A DNA stretch of 64,000 nt from Vibrio tetraodonis. Its GTDB lineage: Bacteria > Pseudomonadota > Gammaproteobacteria > Enterobacterales > Vibrionaceae. Of the stretch, positions 1 through 9,304 are shown piece after piece (the first letter of the stretch is position 1; every line of letters begins with the position of its first letter). The position numbers and the translations under genes are program-made. The notes under the pieces were generated by a model that was not told the DNA's origin, did no database searches, and saw only the letters and a list, made by a program, of their open reading frames with translations. The DNA is taken from the NCBI RefSeq assembly GCF_003350295.1, contig NZ_QLYY01000005.1:396679-460678 (forward strand), in the 5' to 3' direction.

Positions 1-1176
1 CGACATTTCCATAATCATCGAGGCCTGTTTTGCTCGTTCCTCAGACATTTTCTTACGATCAGTGATATCCGAGGCGACCTTAAGCACTTTGTATGGTTCG
101 CCTTTGAGGTCTAAGACTGGGTTATAAGTGGCTTGGATATAAACTTCTCGACCATTTTTGGCAATGCGCTTAAATTCCCCCGAATTAAACTGCCCTGCAC
201 CGAGCTCACGCCAGAACTCTCTGTACTGCTCTGTTTCACTATACTCTTTCTCACAGAACACCCTGTGATGTTTACCTTGAACCTCTGCCAAGCTATAACC
301 CATGAGATCCAAAAAGTTTTTGTTAGCGGTAATAATTGTTCCATCAAGATTAAACTCTATTGTTCCCAATGATTTGTCAATCGCATCGGCTTTGGCCTGA
401 GCTTCATTACTGATCGTTTTGAACTCGGTAATATCTGATGCAACTTTTAGCACCTTGACCAATTTACCTTGTTCATTGAACACAGGATTATAGGTCGCTT
501 GTATGAAAACGGTTTGTCCGTCCTTAGTCACGCGAACAAATTCACCCGAACTGAATTCCCCTTTACCCAAATTATCCCAAAATTGGCTGTATTCCACGCT
601 TTGGCGATATTCATCTTCGCAAAATATTCTATGATGTTTACCTTTAATCTCGTTGAGGGTGTAATGCATCAGGTCAAGAAAATTCTGATTCGCTGTAATA
701 ATGGTGCCATCTAGCTCGAATTCTATCGTCGCTAGTGATCGGTCAATCGCTTGTGTATGTGCTTTCGCCTTGATGCTGGCAAGCTTGGTATCGGTAATAT
801 CACTTGCAACTTTAATCACCCGTATAGCCTTACCATTACTATCAAATACCGGGTTATACGTTGCCTGAAGGTAGATTTCTTGCCCTCCTTTCGCAACACG
901 TTTATATTCACCAGAATCGTACTCACCCTTGCCTAACTTAGCCCAAAAATCCTTATAAGCTTTGCTTCTAGCGTGTGCAGGCGTGACAAACATGCGATGA
1001 TGCTTGCCTTTAATTTCATTCAAAGAATACCCAACAACATCGAGAAAATTTTGATTCGCGTTATAAATAGTGCCATCAAGCTCAAACTCTATAACACCCT
1101 GGGAGCGGCTAATCGCGTTGTAAACGCTTTCATATAACGCTGCTTCTGTATCAAAACCTTTGTTTGTTTTTTTCAT
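1..1176 (-). CDS. Triple-PAS sensor, probably a methyl-accepting chemotaxis protein (3' end outside window)
   Basis: Reading leftwards from ATG at 1176, the frame stays open for 392 codons to the window edge, so the C-terminus is missing. The visible part is three successive PAS-PAC modules of about 122 residues each. Each begins with a VIEFELDGT-like strand, carries GKHHR and a YNPVFD segment, and closes with KVASDIT. There is no signal peptide or membrane segment, so the protein should be cytoplasmic. The last visible residues (ERAKQASMIMEMS) resemble the linker into the signalling coiled coil of PAS-type chemoreceptors such as Aer/BdlA relatives. A PAS histidine kinase or GGDEF protein cannot be excluded without the C-terminus. 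Likely ligands are FAD, heme or a small molecule, but nothing visible decides this. Confidence 0.8.
   Translation of the reverse strand, partial: MKKTNKGFDTEAALYESVYNAISRSQGVIEFELDGTIYNANQNFLDVVGYSLNEIKGKHHRMFVTPAHARSKAYKDFWAKLGKGEYDSGEYKRVAKGGQEIYLQATYNPVFDSNGKAIRVIKVASDITDTKLASIKAKAHTQAIDRSLATIEFELDGTIITANQNFLDLMHYTLNEIKGKHHRIFCEDEYRQSVEYSQFWDNLGKGEFSSGEFVRVTKDGQTVFIQATYNPVFNEQGKLVKVLKVASDITEFKTISNEAQAKADAIDKSLGTIEFNLDGTIITANKNFLDLMGYSLAEVQGKHHRVFCEKEYSETEQYREFWRELGAGQFNSGEFKRIAKNGREVYIQATYNPVLDLKGEPYKVLKVASDITDRKKMSEERAKQASMIMEMS
30..1120. repeat. Three tandem 366-bp units encoding PAS modules
   Basis: The same coding block recurs with an exact spacing of 366 bp. The gtgccat-type block encoding DGT starts at 1070, 704 and 338, and the GKHHR-encoding block follows with the same period. 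Copies two and three are closer to each other than to the first. The DNA has diverged at synonymous sites while the protein repeats remain strongly alike, which indicates intragenic duplication kept under selection rather than an assembly artefact. Confidence 0.85.
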
Positions 1177-1451
1177 TGCCACTCCTTGGAATTATTGCGT
1201 CCAATAAAAACTTCGATTAACCCGAAAAGCTTAGTCACTAAACTATAGATTAATGCGCGGAAAACAGCCTAAATCAAACCACGCCAAAAACACGCTATTG
1301 TTCGTATACGTTCACCCTACTCAGCGCACAAATTATCACTTTTCCGCAGTTTAAGTGCTTGATACAGCTATAACTTACTACTGTATCTTAATAAAATTGG
1401 CTATTCTTAATACACAACTAAATGACATGTAACATTAACAGGAATCAACTC

Positions 1452-2843
1452 ATGACTCAGGATAACTACAGCAAGCTTTCTGACAGCGAACTTGAGTACG
1501 TGGATGATAAAACCGCCGCCTTGTTACTCAACACCCCCAGTAGTGCCCGTATTATGCTGTGGGTGATGTTGCTATTTTTAATTTTAGCGGGAGTTTGGGC
1601 GTCTTGGGCACAGATTGATAAGGTAACCGTGGGAGAAGGAAAAGTAGTCCCTTCGTCTCAAGTTCAAATCGTTCAAAACCTTGAAGGTGGACTTGTTAAA
1701 GAAATTTTAGTACGTGAGGGACAAACGGTTCAAAAAGGCCAACAACTACTGCTAATAGATGACACACGTTTTCGGTCCGACTTTCGCGAACGTGAGCAGC
1801 AAATTGCCAATCTCACCGCAAGTGTATTGCAATTATCTGCCTCACTTACGAGCGTTACCGTCAATGAAAAATTTACCCCGAGCTCTTGGCAAAAAAGCGT
1901 AGAAATTAATTTTAATAAATTGGCTTTTCCTCCCTCTCTGGTTGAACGACAACCACGCCTTGTTGCAAGGCAGAGAGCTGAATATCAGCAAGATCTCAAC
2001 AACCTGAATAACCAAATTTCACTCATTGACCAACAAGTAAAGCAGAAGCAACAAGATCTGGTTGAAATACAAGCTAGGGTAAAAAATTTACGTGAAAGTT
2101 ATAATTTTGCTCTCAAAGAGCTCGAAATCACCAAACCATTGGCTGATGAGGGTGTGGTGCCACAAATAGAATTACTGAAACTGCAGCGGCAAGTCAATGA
2201 TACGCGAAGAGAAATGACTTCCAGCGAGCTTAAAGTGCCAGTACTCCAATCTGCTATTCAAGAGTCAATGCTAAACCGAATTGATGCTGCGCAAAAGTTT
2301 CGTTCCGAGCAACAAGAAAAGCTCAACCAAACGCAAGACAAACTCTCTGCACTTACAGAATCGAGTGTTGGCCTCCAAGATAGAGTCAATCGAACTGTCG
2401 TCATATCTCCTGTTATTGGGACAGTAAAAACTCTCAATGTGAATACGGTTGGTGGGGTTATCCAACCAGGCATGGACATTGTGGAAATTGTGCCCAGTGA
2501 AGACACATTATTAGTAGAAGCCAAGATCGCTCCTCAAGATATTGCCTTCTTAAGGCCAAACTTAAGTGCCATTGTTAAATTTAGCGCTTATGATTTTACT
2601 AAGTATGGTGGACTAGAGGGCAAACTTGAGCATATTAGTGCTGACACAACCACAGATGAAGAGGGTAACAGCTTTTACCTTGTAAGGGTTAGAACCAAAG
2701 AAACAAGCCTAAATAATGATGCTTCATTGCCCATTATACCTGGTATGACAGCATCAGTTGATATAATTACAGGAAAGCGTACAGTAATGGAATATTTGCT
2801 AAAGCCGATCTTCGGAGCCAAAAACAACGCACTTAAGGAATAA
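1452..2843 (+). CDS. lapC: Type I secretion membrane fusion protein (HlyD/LapC family)
   Basis: This is the periplasmic adaptor linking the inner-membrane ABC exporter to a TolC-type outer-membrane channel during adhesin secretion. The order is: a short cytoplasmic tail, one membrane helix near residues 32-50, a biotinyl/lipoyl half-domain (QNLEGGLVKEILVREGQ), a long alpha-helical coiled coil (about 90-310), then the second lipoyl half and the HlyD C-terminal signature near GMDIVEIVPSEDTLLVEAKI. I chose ATG 1452 (463 residues) over an in-frame ATG at 1422 because an AGGA ribosome site lies 8 bases upstream. It is the first gene of a four-gene same-strand operon. No TolC homologue is in the window, so the channel is encoded elsewhere. 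Confidence 0.9.
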   Translation: MTQDNYSKLSDSELEYVDDKTAALLLNTPSSARIMLWVMLLFLILAGVWASWAQIDKVTVGEGKVVPSSQVQIVQNLEGGLVKEILVREGQTVQKGQQLLLIDDTRFRSDFREREQQIANLTASVLQLSASLTSVTVNEKFTPSSWQKSVEINFNKLAFPPSLVERQPRLVARQRAEYQQDLNNLNNQISLIDQQVKQKQQDLVEIQARVKNLRESYNFALKELEITKPLADEGVVPQIELLKLQRQVNDTRREMTSSELKVPVLQSAIQESMLNRIDAAQKFRSEQQEKLNQTQDKLSALTESSVGLQDRVNRTVVISPVIGTVKTLNVNTVGGVIQPGMDIVEIVPSEDTLLVEAKIAPQDIAFLRPNLSAIVKFSAYDFTKYGGLEGKLEHISADTTTDEEGNSFYLVRVRTKETSLNNDASLPIIPGMTASVDIITGKRTVMEYLLKPIFGAKNNALKE

Positions 2844-2888
2844 CAATGCCAGCAACTCTACTTACTTATTTGCATAGACAGTGACGAA

Positions 2889-3551
2889 ATGAAACTTCTG
2901 CTCTCACTTCTAGTGTTTCTTATGGTCTCAACCGCTTCACAGGCACTCAATACCCAAGAACAACGCTGGGTTGATGCGGTTAGGAAGACATATGGAGAGA
3001 GAGCAGGGAAAAGAGTCGAAACTTGGCGTCGTGAAATGGTCCAATTCAAAGGACTTCCGGAGAAAGAAAAGCTGGTCAAAGTAAATCGCTTTTTCAATCA
3101 ACTCAATTTCGTCAATGATGATAGGCTTTGGGGCAAGAAAGACTATTGGGCAACCCCACTTGAATTTTTGGGCAGTAATGGCGGAGATTGCGAAGATTTT
3201 ACTATCGCAAAGTATTTTTCACTGCTTGAGCTTGGGGTCCCAGATAAAAAACTCAGGCTGGTCTACGTTAAAGCAATTAAGCTAAACCAATTTCATATGG
3301 TACTGGCCTATTATTCGAAACCAAGCGCAGAACCTATTTTGCTCGATAACATTGATCCACAGATTAAAAGAGCATCCAAACGTCGAGATTTATTACCTGT
3401 ATACAGCTTTAATGGTAAAAATCTGTGGCTAATGAAATCGAAGAAAGGGCAACTGGCCGGGAAATCATCAAGATTAAGCTTATGGAATGATCTCAGGGCC
3501 AGAGAGAAATCACTCAAATTGAATAAACCAATTTTGAAATACGATGAGTAG
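2889..3551 (+). CDS. lapG: LapG-type periplasmic cysteine protease
   Basis: This is a bacterial transglutaminase-like cysteine protease (DUF920) of 220 residues. In studied systems it cuts the N-terminal region of a giant RTX adhesin and frees cells from a biofilm. A signal peptide covers about residues 1-19 (ending SQA). The catalytic triad is visible: Cys101 in GGDCEDF, His136 in NQFHMVLAYY and Asp153 in LLDNID. Acidic residues near the active site fit the known calcium requirement. It sits between the exporter adaptor and lapD, 45 bases after the former and 5 before the latter, which is the expected partnership: LapD sequesters LapG when c-di-GMP is high. Confidence 0.93.
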   Translation: MKLLLSLLVFLMVSTASQALNTQEQRWVDAVRKTYGERAGKRVETWRREMVQFKGLPEKEKLVKVNRFFNQLNFVNDDRLWGKKDYWATPLEFLGSNGGDCEDFTIAKYFSLLELGVPDKKLRLVYVKAIKLNQFHMVLAYYSKPSAEPILLDNIDPQIKRASKRRDLLPVYSFNGKNLWLMKSKKGQLAGKSSRLSLWNDLRAREKSLKLNKPILKYDE

Positions 3552-3556
3552 GCAAT

Positions 3557-5467
3557 ATGACTTTATATAAACAGCTTGTCGCGGGAATGATAGCGGTATT
3601 TTTGATGCTGATGGTTTCGGTTTTCATCATCGAATTTAACACGACGCGAAACAGCCTGATCCAGCAGCAACGGTCAGAAATGAACAATACCATCAACACT
3701 GTCGGTCTTGCTTTGGCACCCTACCTAGAAAGTAAAGATCAAGTAGCGGTTGAATCGGTCGTTAATGCTCTATTTGATGGCAGTAGCTATTCCATCGTGC
3801 GTCTCATTTTCCTTGATAATGGGGAAGAAATTATCCGTTCCTACCCCGTCAAACCACTCGATGTACCCGACTGGTTTACTGGCCTGCATTTATTTGATCG
3901 TATCCACGATCGCCGGGTCGTGACCAGCGGCTGGATGCAACTCGCTGAGGTAGAAATCGTAAGCCATACTGGGGACGCCTACACCCAGCTTTGGAATGCA
4001 TTTGTTCGATTAGCTATAGCCTTTAGTCTTATCTTCTCCATTGGCTTAATGTCGATTGCTTTTATCCTCAAACGCGCACTGCGTCCTTTACAACTCATCG
4101 TTACTAAAATGGAGCAAGTGGCGCGCAATCAATTTGGAGAGCCATTACCCAGGCCTTCGACTAAAGATCTTATCTATGTTGTCGACGGTATCAATAGTAT
4201 GTCTTCCCAATTGGAGCAATCATTTAAAGCCCAAGCACAAGAAGCCCAAAAACTCAGAGAACGCGCCTACATTGATCCCGTATCAAAACTGGGTAATCGC
4301 GCCTACTATATGAATCAGCTCAATGCTTGGTTAGGCGAAGGTGGAGTTGGTGGGGTTGCCATGCTTGACGCAAGCTTTATTCATGATCTCTATGAAGAGA
4401 AAGGTTATAAAGCTGGTGACAGTATGGTCAGAGAGCTGTCTGATCACCTCAGTGTTTCATTAACCTTCCCAGATATCACCATAGCGCGAATCTCTCCCGA
4501 AGAGTTTGCATTTATCATCCCTAACATGAGTGAAAGTGAACTGAAAAATGTCTCTGAGAGCATCATTAACTATGTCCAAGGCATTAACCCTGACCCAACA
4601 GGGATGGCGAAATCAAATGTAGCGCTAGGTGTTGTGTACAACGAGGTGCCAAAAGACACATCCAGCATTCTAACTATGCTGGATAACGCGTTAGCGACAG
4701 CAAAATCTGATCCAGAAATTACCTATGGTTACGTAACCAGTGACAACTCTGAAAATCTAATGGGCAAACAACAGTGGAAAGCGCTAGTCGAAGAAGCCAT
4801 GAGTAACGACTGGTTTAAATTCCGCTATCAGGCCGCGAATGATGGCTCAGGGAAAACCTACCACAGAGAGGTTTTCTCTGCGATTGAAAGGGATGGTGAA
4901 AGATTCAGTGCCAATCAGTATATGTTTGCTTTGGAGCAGCTTCATGCCAGCCATCTATTCGATGAGTACGTCATTCAAACTATGATTAATCAACTCGAAC
5001 AAGGCACTTTCTCTGATCCTGTAGCGATTAACATTTCACAAAGTAGTATTGCTGAACCAAGTTTTATTCGCTGGGTTACGCAAATCTTAAGCCGTCACAA
5101 GTCAGCTGCCCCGCTATTGCATTTTGAAATTCCTGAAAACTGCTTTGTTAATACACCTCATCATACAGCGCTCTTTTGTAATGCGATTCGTAACGCTGGC
5201 GCTGATTTTGGTGTCGATAACTACGGAAGAAATTTCCAATCTTTGGATTACATCAACGAATTCAGACCCGCTTATGTTAAAGTTGACTATCTTTATACGC
5301 ACCACTTAGACGAGGAAAAACAGCAATTTACCTTAACTTCAATTTCGCGCACAGCACATAACCTTGGAATTAAGACGATTGCATCTCGTGTAGAAACTCA
5401 GGCGCAACTCGACTTTTTAGCGGAGCATTTTATCGATGTGTTCCAAGGCTTCATTGTAGATAAGTAA
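3557..5467 (+). CDS. lapD: LapD-type inside-out c-di-GMP receptor (degenerate GGDEF-EAL)
   Basis: Inner-membrane protein of 636 residues. It has an N-terminal helix (about 6-25), a periplasmic LapD/MoxY-type sensor domain that would bind LapG, a second helix (about 155-173), a HAMP segment, and then GGDEF-like and EAL-like domains. Both catalytic domains are degenerate. The GGDEF loop reads SPEEF, EAL reads EVF, the DDFG motif reads DNYG, and the glutamate of the AEGVE motif is replaced (ASRVE). The terminal QGF motif and the lysine of the IKID position (VKVDY) remain. This fits c-di-GMP binding without turnover. It follows lapG by 5 bases, so the two are probably co-translated. Confidence 0.93.
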   Translation: MTLYKQLVAGMIAVFLMLMVSVFIIEFNTTRNSLIQQQRSEMNNTINTVGLALAPYLESKDQVAVESVVNALFDGSSYSIVRLIFLDNGEEIIRSYPVKPLDVPDWFTGLHLFDRIHDRRVVTSGWMQLAEVEIVSHTGDAYTQLWNAFVRLAIAFSLIFSIGLMSIAFILKRALRPLQLIVTKMEQVARNQFGEPLPRPSTKDLIYVVDGINSMSSQLEQSFKAQAQEAQKLRERAYIDPVSKLGNRAYYMNQLNAWLGEGGVGGVAMLDASFIHDLYEEKGYKAGDSMVRELSDHLSVSLTFPDITIARISPEEFAFIIPNMSESELKNVSESIINYVQGINPDPTGMAKSNVALGVVYNEVPKDTSSILTMLDNALATAKSDPEITYGYVTSDNSENLMGKQQWKALVEEAMSNDWFKFRYQAANDGSGKTYHREVFSAIERDGERFSANQYMFALEQLHASHLFDEYVIQTMINQLEQGTFSDPVAINISQSSIAEPSFIRWVTQILSRHKSAAPLLHFEIPENCFVNTPHHTALFCNAIRNAGADFGVDNYGRNFQSLDYINEFRPAYVKVDYLYTHHLDEEKQQFTLTSISRTAHNLGIKTIASRVETQAQLDFLAEHFIDVFQGFIVDK

Positions 5468-5484
5468 GAAGGTTACAGCCGTTA

Positions 5485-7599
5485 ATGCAAGATCCTTTAC
5501 TCAATTCACTCATATACATTAGCCGCTACTTTGGGTTAGCGAATTCACCAGAAGCTCTGATCAACGGCTTGCCATTATCGTCTGGTAAATTAACCCCGTT
5601 TCTATTCCCTCGTTCAGCTGAACGCGCTGGACTGGTCGCGAAAGAAAACCGCTCAAAATTAACCGAAATATCAGAGCTAGTCCTCCCAGTTGTATTGCTT
5701 CTTAAAGGTGGGGACGCTTGTGTACTCAATACGATTAACCTAGAAAAGCAAGAGGCCGAAGTAGTCACTGGCGAATCAGGACTGGTGCCCATTTCGATAT
5801 CGATTGAGGAGCTTAATGAGCTCTATATTGGCCGCTATTTTCTGGTGAAAAAGCAGTTTCGTTATGATGAACGCTCACCAGAAATTTTAAAAACTCGTCA
5901 AGGTCACTGGTTCTGGTCAACATTGTGGCAGTCAAAGAATATCTATCGAGACGTTTTTATCGCTTCGATAATGATCAATTTGTTTGCAATAGCAGCCCCT
6001 ATGTTTACACGTTTGGTCTACGACAAGGTTGTCCCCAATTTAGCCTTTGAAACACTGTGGGTTTTGGCCAGTGGTATCTTTGTAATTTTTCTTTTTGAAC
6101 TCACACTGAAAATCCTTCGCAGCTATTTTATCGATGTGGCGGGAAAGAAATCTGACGTACTCATATCATCAAAACTCTTCAGTAAAGTTCTTGGGATTCG
6201 AATGGAAGCCAAACCTCCTTCAGTCGGCGCTTTCGCAAGACATTTGCAGGAGTTTGAATCAATTCGAGAATTTTTTACTTCAGCAACGATTGGCTCTCTT
6301 ATCGACCTTCCTTTTGCACTGTTGTTTTTGTTATTAATATGGCTGATGGCAGGAAACCTAGTCTGGATTCCTATCTTAGGCGTTGTGATCCTCATCATCT
6401 ATTCCGCCATCATACAAGGACCACTCAAGCAATCGATTGAAGAAGGGTCTCGTTTGGCATCACAAAAGTATGCCAACCTCATCGAAAGTTTATCTGGATT
6501 AGAGACGCTCAAACTGTTTGGGGCTCAAAGTCAATTTCAGTTCAAATGGGAAGAAGCCGTTGCCCACATGTCGAACTGGAGTATTAAAAGTCGACGAATA
6601 ACAGACGGTATTCACAACACGGCGGGCTTTGTTCAACAAGCCTCAAACGTAGGGATGATCATTCTTGGGGTGTATTTGATTGCCGATGGTGAGCTTACTA
6701 TGGGCGGCCTTATAGCTGCTACTATGCTCAGTAACAGAGCTATAGGTCCTATGGTTCAGCTATCACTCCTTTCTACTCGATATAATCAAGCTAAGTCTTC
6801 GTTGTCTATCATAGAGCAAATAATGGCCATGCCCGATGAACAAGAAGAGGGAAAACGCTATATTCATAGGCCAATAGTGAAAGGTAAAATCGAGTTGGAT
6901 AAGGTCACTTTCCACTATCCGGACTCTCCTGTCGCTTCAATTCGCGATCTAAATCTCACCATAAACCCTGGTGAGAAAATTGCTATTATAGGCCGAATAG
7001 GTTCAGGAAAAACCACTCTTGAACGGCTAATCCTAGGGCTTTATCAGCCAACTGAGGGCCATGTCCGTATTGACGATACAGACATACAACAACTTCACCA
7101 CATTGACATCAGACGCAACATTGGGTGCATTCCCCAAGATAGTCAGCTGTTTTATGGTTCAATACGTGACAATATCACACTTGGTCGCCCGCTCGCCGAT
7201 GACCGAGATGTCATGGACGCAGCCAATCGCGCTGGAGTGACCGTTTTTACTCAACAAGATCCGGCAGGTCTTGAGCGCCAAGTCGGTGAAGGCGGACTGC
7301 TGCTTTCTGGAGGGCAACGACAAGCGGTTGCGATTGCAAGAGCATTCTTACATAGGCCACCAGTCCTTCTAATGGATGAGCCAACCAGTGCTATGGATAA
7401 TCGCTCTGAAATGCATATTAAACAGCAGCTTTCTCAGCTTAAAGAGTCAGAAACACTGGTTTTGATCACTCATAAAACGTCCATGTTGGATGTGGTCGAT
7501 AGAATCATCGTGATGGAAAAAGGCACTATCATAACCGACGGACCAAAAGCTGAAGTGCTCAATAATTTAAGACAAGGCAATATACGCGCGGTTAATTGA
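5485..7599 (+). CDS. lapB: Type I secretion ABC transporter, permease-ATPase fusion (LapB/RtxB-like)
   Basis: Inner-membrane exporter of 704 residues. The N-terminal 130 residues form a C39-like domain without a catalytic cysteine, as in exporters of RTX proteins that do not cut a leader. A five- to six-helix permease domain follows (about 155-430). The ATPase has Walker A GRIGSGKTT near 504, signature LLLSGGQRQ, Walker B VLLMDEPTSAMD and the switch histidine in LITHK. It is the last gene of the Lap operon, 17 bases after lapD, and is followed by a strong terminator. The cargo adhesin is not in this window. Confidence 0.92.
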   Translation: MQDPLLNSLIYISRYFGLANSPEALINGLPLSSGKLTPFLFPRSAERAGLVAKENRSKLTEISELVLPVVLLLKGGDACVLNTINLEKQEAEVVTGESGLVPISISIEELNELYIGRYFLVKKQFRYDERSPEILKTRQGHWFWSTLWQSKNIYRDVFIASIMINLFAIAAPMFTRLVYDKVVPNLAFETLWVLASGIFVIFLFELTLKILRSYFIDVAGKKSDVLISSKLFSKVLGIRMEAKPPSVGAFARHLQEFESIREFFTSATIGSLIDLPFALLFLLLIWLMAGNLVWIPILGVVILIIYSAIIQGPLKQSIEEGSRLASQKYANLIESLSGLETLKLFGAQSQFQFKWEEAVAHMSNWSIKSRRITDGIHNTAGFVQQASNVGMIILGVYLIADGELTMGGLIAATMLSNRAIGPMVQLSLLSTRYNQAKSSLSIIEQIMAMPDEQEEGKRYIHRPIVKGKIELDKVTFHYPDSPVASIRDLNLTINPGEKIAIIGRIGSGKTTLERLILGLYQPTEGHVRIDDTDIQQLHHIDIRRNIGCIPQDSQLFYGSIRDNITLGRPLADDRDVMDAANRAGVTVFTQQDPAGLERQVGEGGLLLSGGQRQAVAIARAFLHRPPVLLMDEPTSAMDNRSEMHIKQQLSQLKESETLVLITHKTSMLDVVDRIIVMEKGTIITDGPKAEVLNNLRQGNIRAVN

Positions 7600-7633
7600 T
7601 AGTTTTACATACTGAATATGGATAGAAACAATT

Positions 7634-7670
7634 AGCCCAATACACGCAAGTGCATTGGGCTGTTCTTTTA
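7634..7670. terminator. Terminator between lapB and ribA, usable from both sides
   Basis: An 11-bp near-perfect stem, GCCCAATACAC paired with GTGCATTGGGC (one A-C mismatch), closes a GCAA tetraloop and is followed by tgttctttta. It lies between the convergent lapB and ribA ends and overlaps the ribA stop codon. Confidence 0.8.
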
Positions 7671-8264
7671 TACGGTTAATAGGTGGTTGCCATGGGAAAC
7701 TTTGGCTTTTAAATAGTGTTCATTGCCGTCTTTGATGTGTGCCGAAGTATTGACGACTTCCACAATTTCAATACCATAAGCTGAAAGCTCGTTAATTTTT
7801 TTAGGGTTGTTCGTAACTAGCTTCACCTTGGTAATACATAACGCTTTAAGCATTTGTGCCGCTTCTGTGAAATCACGAAGATCATCATCAAAGCCTAAAT
7901 GATTATTTGCTTCATAGGTGTTCATACCTTGACTCTGAAGTCGATAGGCATCAATTTTGTTGTATAAACCAATACCACGCCCTTCCTGTCGCAGATACAA
8001 GATAATGCCACCAGACTCTCCCATTCGATTTATCGTTTCTTCAAGCTGTTCTCCACAATCACAACGCGAAGAGTGGAATACATCGCCAGTCAAACATTCA
8101 GAATGCATGCGCACCAAAGGCACGTCTGACATTTTGTCCGCTTGTTTAAATATGACGGCCACATGTTCTTTTTCTGTCTTAAGACCATGAAAAGATACTA
8201 TTTCCGCATCGATATTACTTTTAAGCCCAACTTTAAAGTCTACTCGTGTACGTACATCTGACAT
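7668..8264 (-). CDS. ribA: GTP cyclohydrolase II
   Basis: This enzyme converts GTP to 2,5-diamino-6-ribosylamino-pyrimidinone phosphate, formate and pyrophosphate, the first committed step of riboflavin synthesis, in the cytoplasm. The zinc-binding cysteines are in [17 protein letters not shown], and the GTP-binding [10 protein letters not shown] motif follows. At 198 residues it matches the usual stand-alone RibA. I chose ATG 8264 rather than GTG 8276 because AAGGTGAG lies about 7 bases before the ATG. It is monocistronic, convergent with the Lap operon. No FMN riboswitch was seen upstream. Confidence 0.95.
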   Translation of the reverse strand: MSDVRTRVDFKVGLKSNIDAEIVSFHGLKTEKEHVAVIFKQADKMSDVPLVRMHSECLTGDVFHSSRCDCGEQLEETINRMGESGGIILYLRQEGRGIGLYNKIDAYRLQSQGMNTYEANNHLGFDDDLRDFTEAAQMLKALCITKVKLVTNNPKKINELSAYGIEIVEVVNTSAHIKDGNEHYLKAKVSHGNHLLTV

Positions 8265-8546
8265 ATCTATACTCACCTTAATTATTAACTATACCTAGCT
8301 TTCACATCCAAGAGCTAAAGATTAACACCAGTGATGTGATAACATAACTAATTACAACTTACTTTATTAGACTAGATGAATATCAAACTTGTATCAAATT
8401 TGTTTCATACGTAGTTTATACTATTTTGTTTTGAATCAATATAACTATGAAAAGTAATATATTTTTCTAATTGACCATAACTAAGCGACTAAACTTAATG
8501 TTTAAACTGCTCCGAATGGTTGCTGCAACCACCACATGAATAAAAT

Positions 8547-8558
8547 ATGTGATCACAT
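8547..8558. promoter_or_regulatory. 12-bp palindrome ATGTGATCACAT
   Basis: This is a perfect inverted repeat. It contains TGTGA and TCACA with no spacer, so it lacks the 6-base gap of a CRP site. It could be a site for another winged-helix regulator or be fortuitous. Confidence 0.3.
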
Positions 8559-8648
8559 CCTTAAACTCTCTTTAAGTTCAGTTCTGCCATACAAGCAAGG
8601 AGGACACGTTTTAATACCGTTAAGTCATCTGACCTGAAACGAGCAAAC

Positions 8649-8666
8649 GTTATGTTATAACATAAC
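8649..8666. promoter_or_regulatory. Perfect 18-bp palindrome, likely operator
   Basis: GTTATGTTATAACATAAC is its own reverse complement. It lies 117 bases upstream of the SnoaL-like gene, and its right half is nearly repeated at 8335-8348 (TGTGATAACATAAC) nearer ribA. No T-run follows, so a DNA-bound regulator site is more likely than a terminator. The cognate regulator is unknown. Confidence 0.5.
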
Positions 8667-8782
8667 ACAACGTTGATAAAAATAGTATCTCAATAGATCA
8701 TCAATAACAAAAGCACATCCATGCTTTTTGAACGACATTAATCATTAAAACACGCTCCACATTATGACGGTACAAGGCAAGA

Positions 8783-9166
8783 ATGAAAGTAATGAAAACG
8801 GAAATATTAGATTTGTTCCAACGCTGGAACAATGCGCTACAAACTGGTGACCCTGAGCTTGTCTCCACACTCTATGCCCAAGACGCGATTCTTTTACCAA
8901 CAATCTCAAATGTGGTGCGCCACAATCATCAAGAAATAGAAGATTATTTTGACATTTTTCTACAACGTAACCCTGTCGGAACAATAGATGAATACAATAT
9001 TCGGATTATCGGGAATATAGCAATCAACTCTGGGATCTATAGTTTCAGCTTTATAGACACTTCAGTAGTCCAAGCAAGATTTACTTTTGTCTATCGATGG
9101 GATGGAAATCAATGGCTTATTATCGAGCACCATTCTTCATCTATACCAGAACAATCAGAGATATGA
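8783..9166 (+). CDS. SnoaL-like / DUF4440-type small protein
   Basis: A 127-residue protein with the NTF2/SnoaL-like cone-fold pattern: an N-terminal helix ILDLFQRWNNALQTGDPELV, a YAQDAILLPT segment and C-terminal strands ending FVYRWDGNQWLIIEHHSS. It resembles the SgcJ/EcaC and CaMKII-association-domain families, which include ligand-binding and oligomerisation domains of varied function. There is no signal peptide. A weak AAGG lies 6 bases before ATG 8783; ATG 8792 is an alternative. It stands alone, so context gives no substrate. Confidence 0.72.
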   Translation: MKVMKTEILDLFQRWNNALQTGDPELVSTLYAQDAILLPTISNVVRHNHQEIEDYFDIFLQRNPVGTIDEYNIRIIGNIAINSGIYSFSFIDTSVVQARFTFVYRWDGNQWLIIEHHSSSIPEQSEI

Positions 9167-9264
9167 CGAGTCACATTTCATCAATGAGAGTGCGTATGCC
9201 AAGGACAACATCGCCATGGTAATCGCATTAAGAAGAAAGGTTTATTTAGATTAGATAATACCGC

Positions 9265-9294
9265 GTAGCGCACACAATCAAGCGTATGCGCTAC
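9265..9294 (-). terminator. Hairpin downstream of the chitinase gene
   Basis: GTAGCGCA (9265-9272) pairs with TGCGCTAC (9287-9294) just beyond the chitinase stop. The following minus-strand sequence has no long T-run, so termination strength is uncertain. Confidence 0.4.
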
Positions 9295-9304
9295 AACAAT
9301 CGAC

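Larger units (their letters stand above)
8265..8782. other. A+T-rich intergenic region between divergent ribA and a SnoaL-like gene
   Basis: There is no convincing coding sequence in these 518 bases. The region holds promoters for two divergent genes and several symmetric elements: a GGTTG-CTG-CAACC hairpin at 8518-8530, ATGTGATCACAT at 8547-8558 and an 18-bp palindrome at 8649-8666. A half-similar TGTGATAACATAAC stretch occurs at 8335-8348. Confidence 0.6.

Noticed and set aside
133..936. Plus-strand frames of 61-81 codons in the first kilobase
   Set aside because: They recur with the same 366-bp period as the PAS repeats and are antisense shadows of the minus-strand sensor gene.
8265..8782. 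FMN riboswitch before ribA
   Set aside because: The RFN element core sequences were not found on the minus strand; only palindromes are present.
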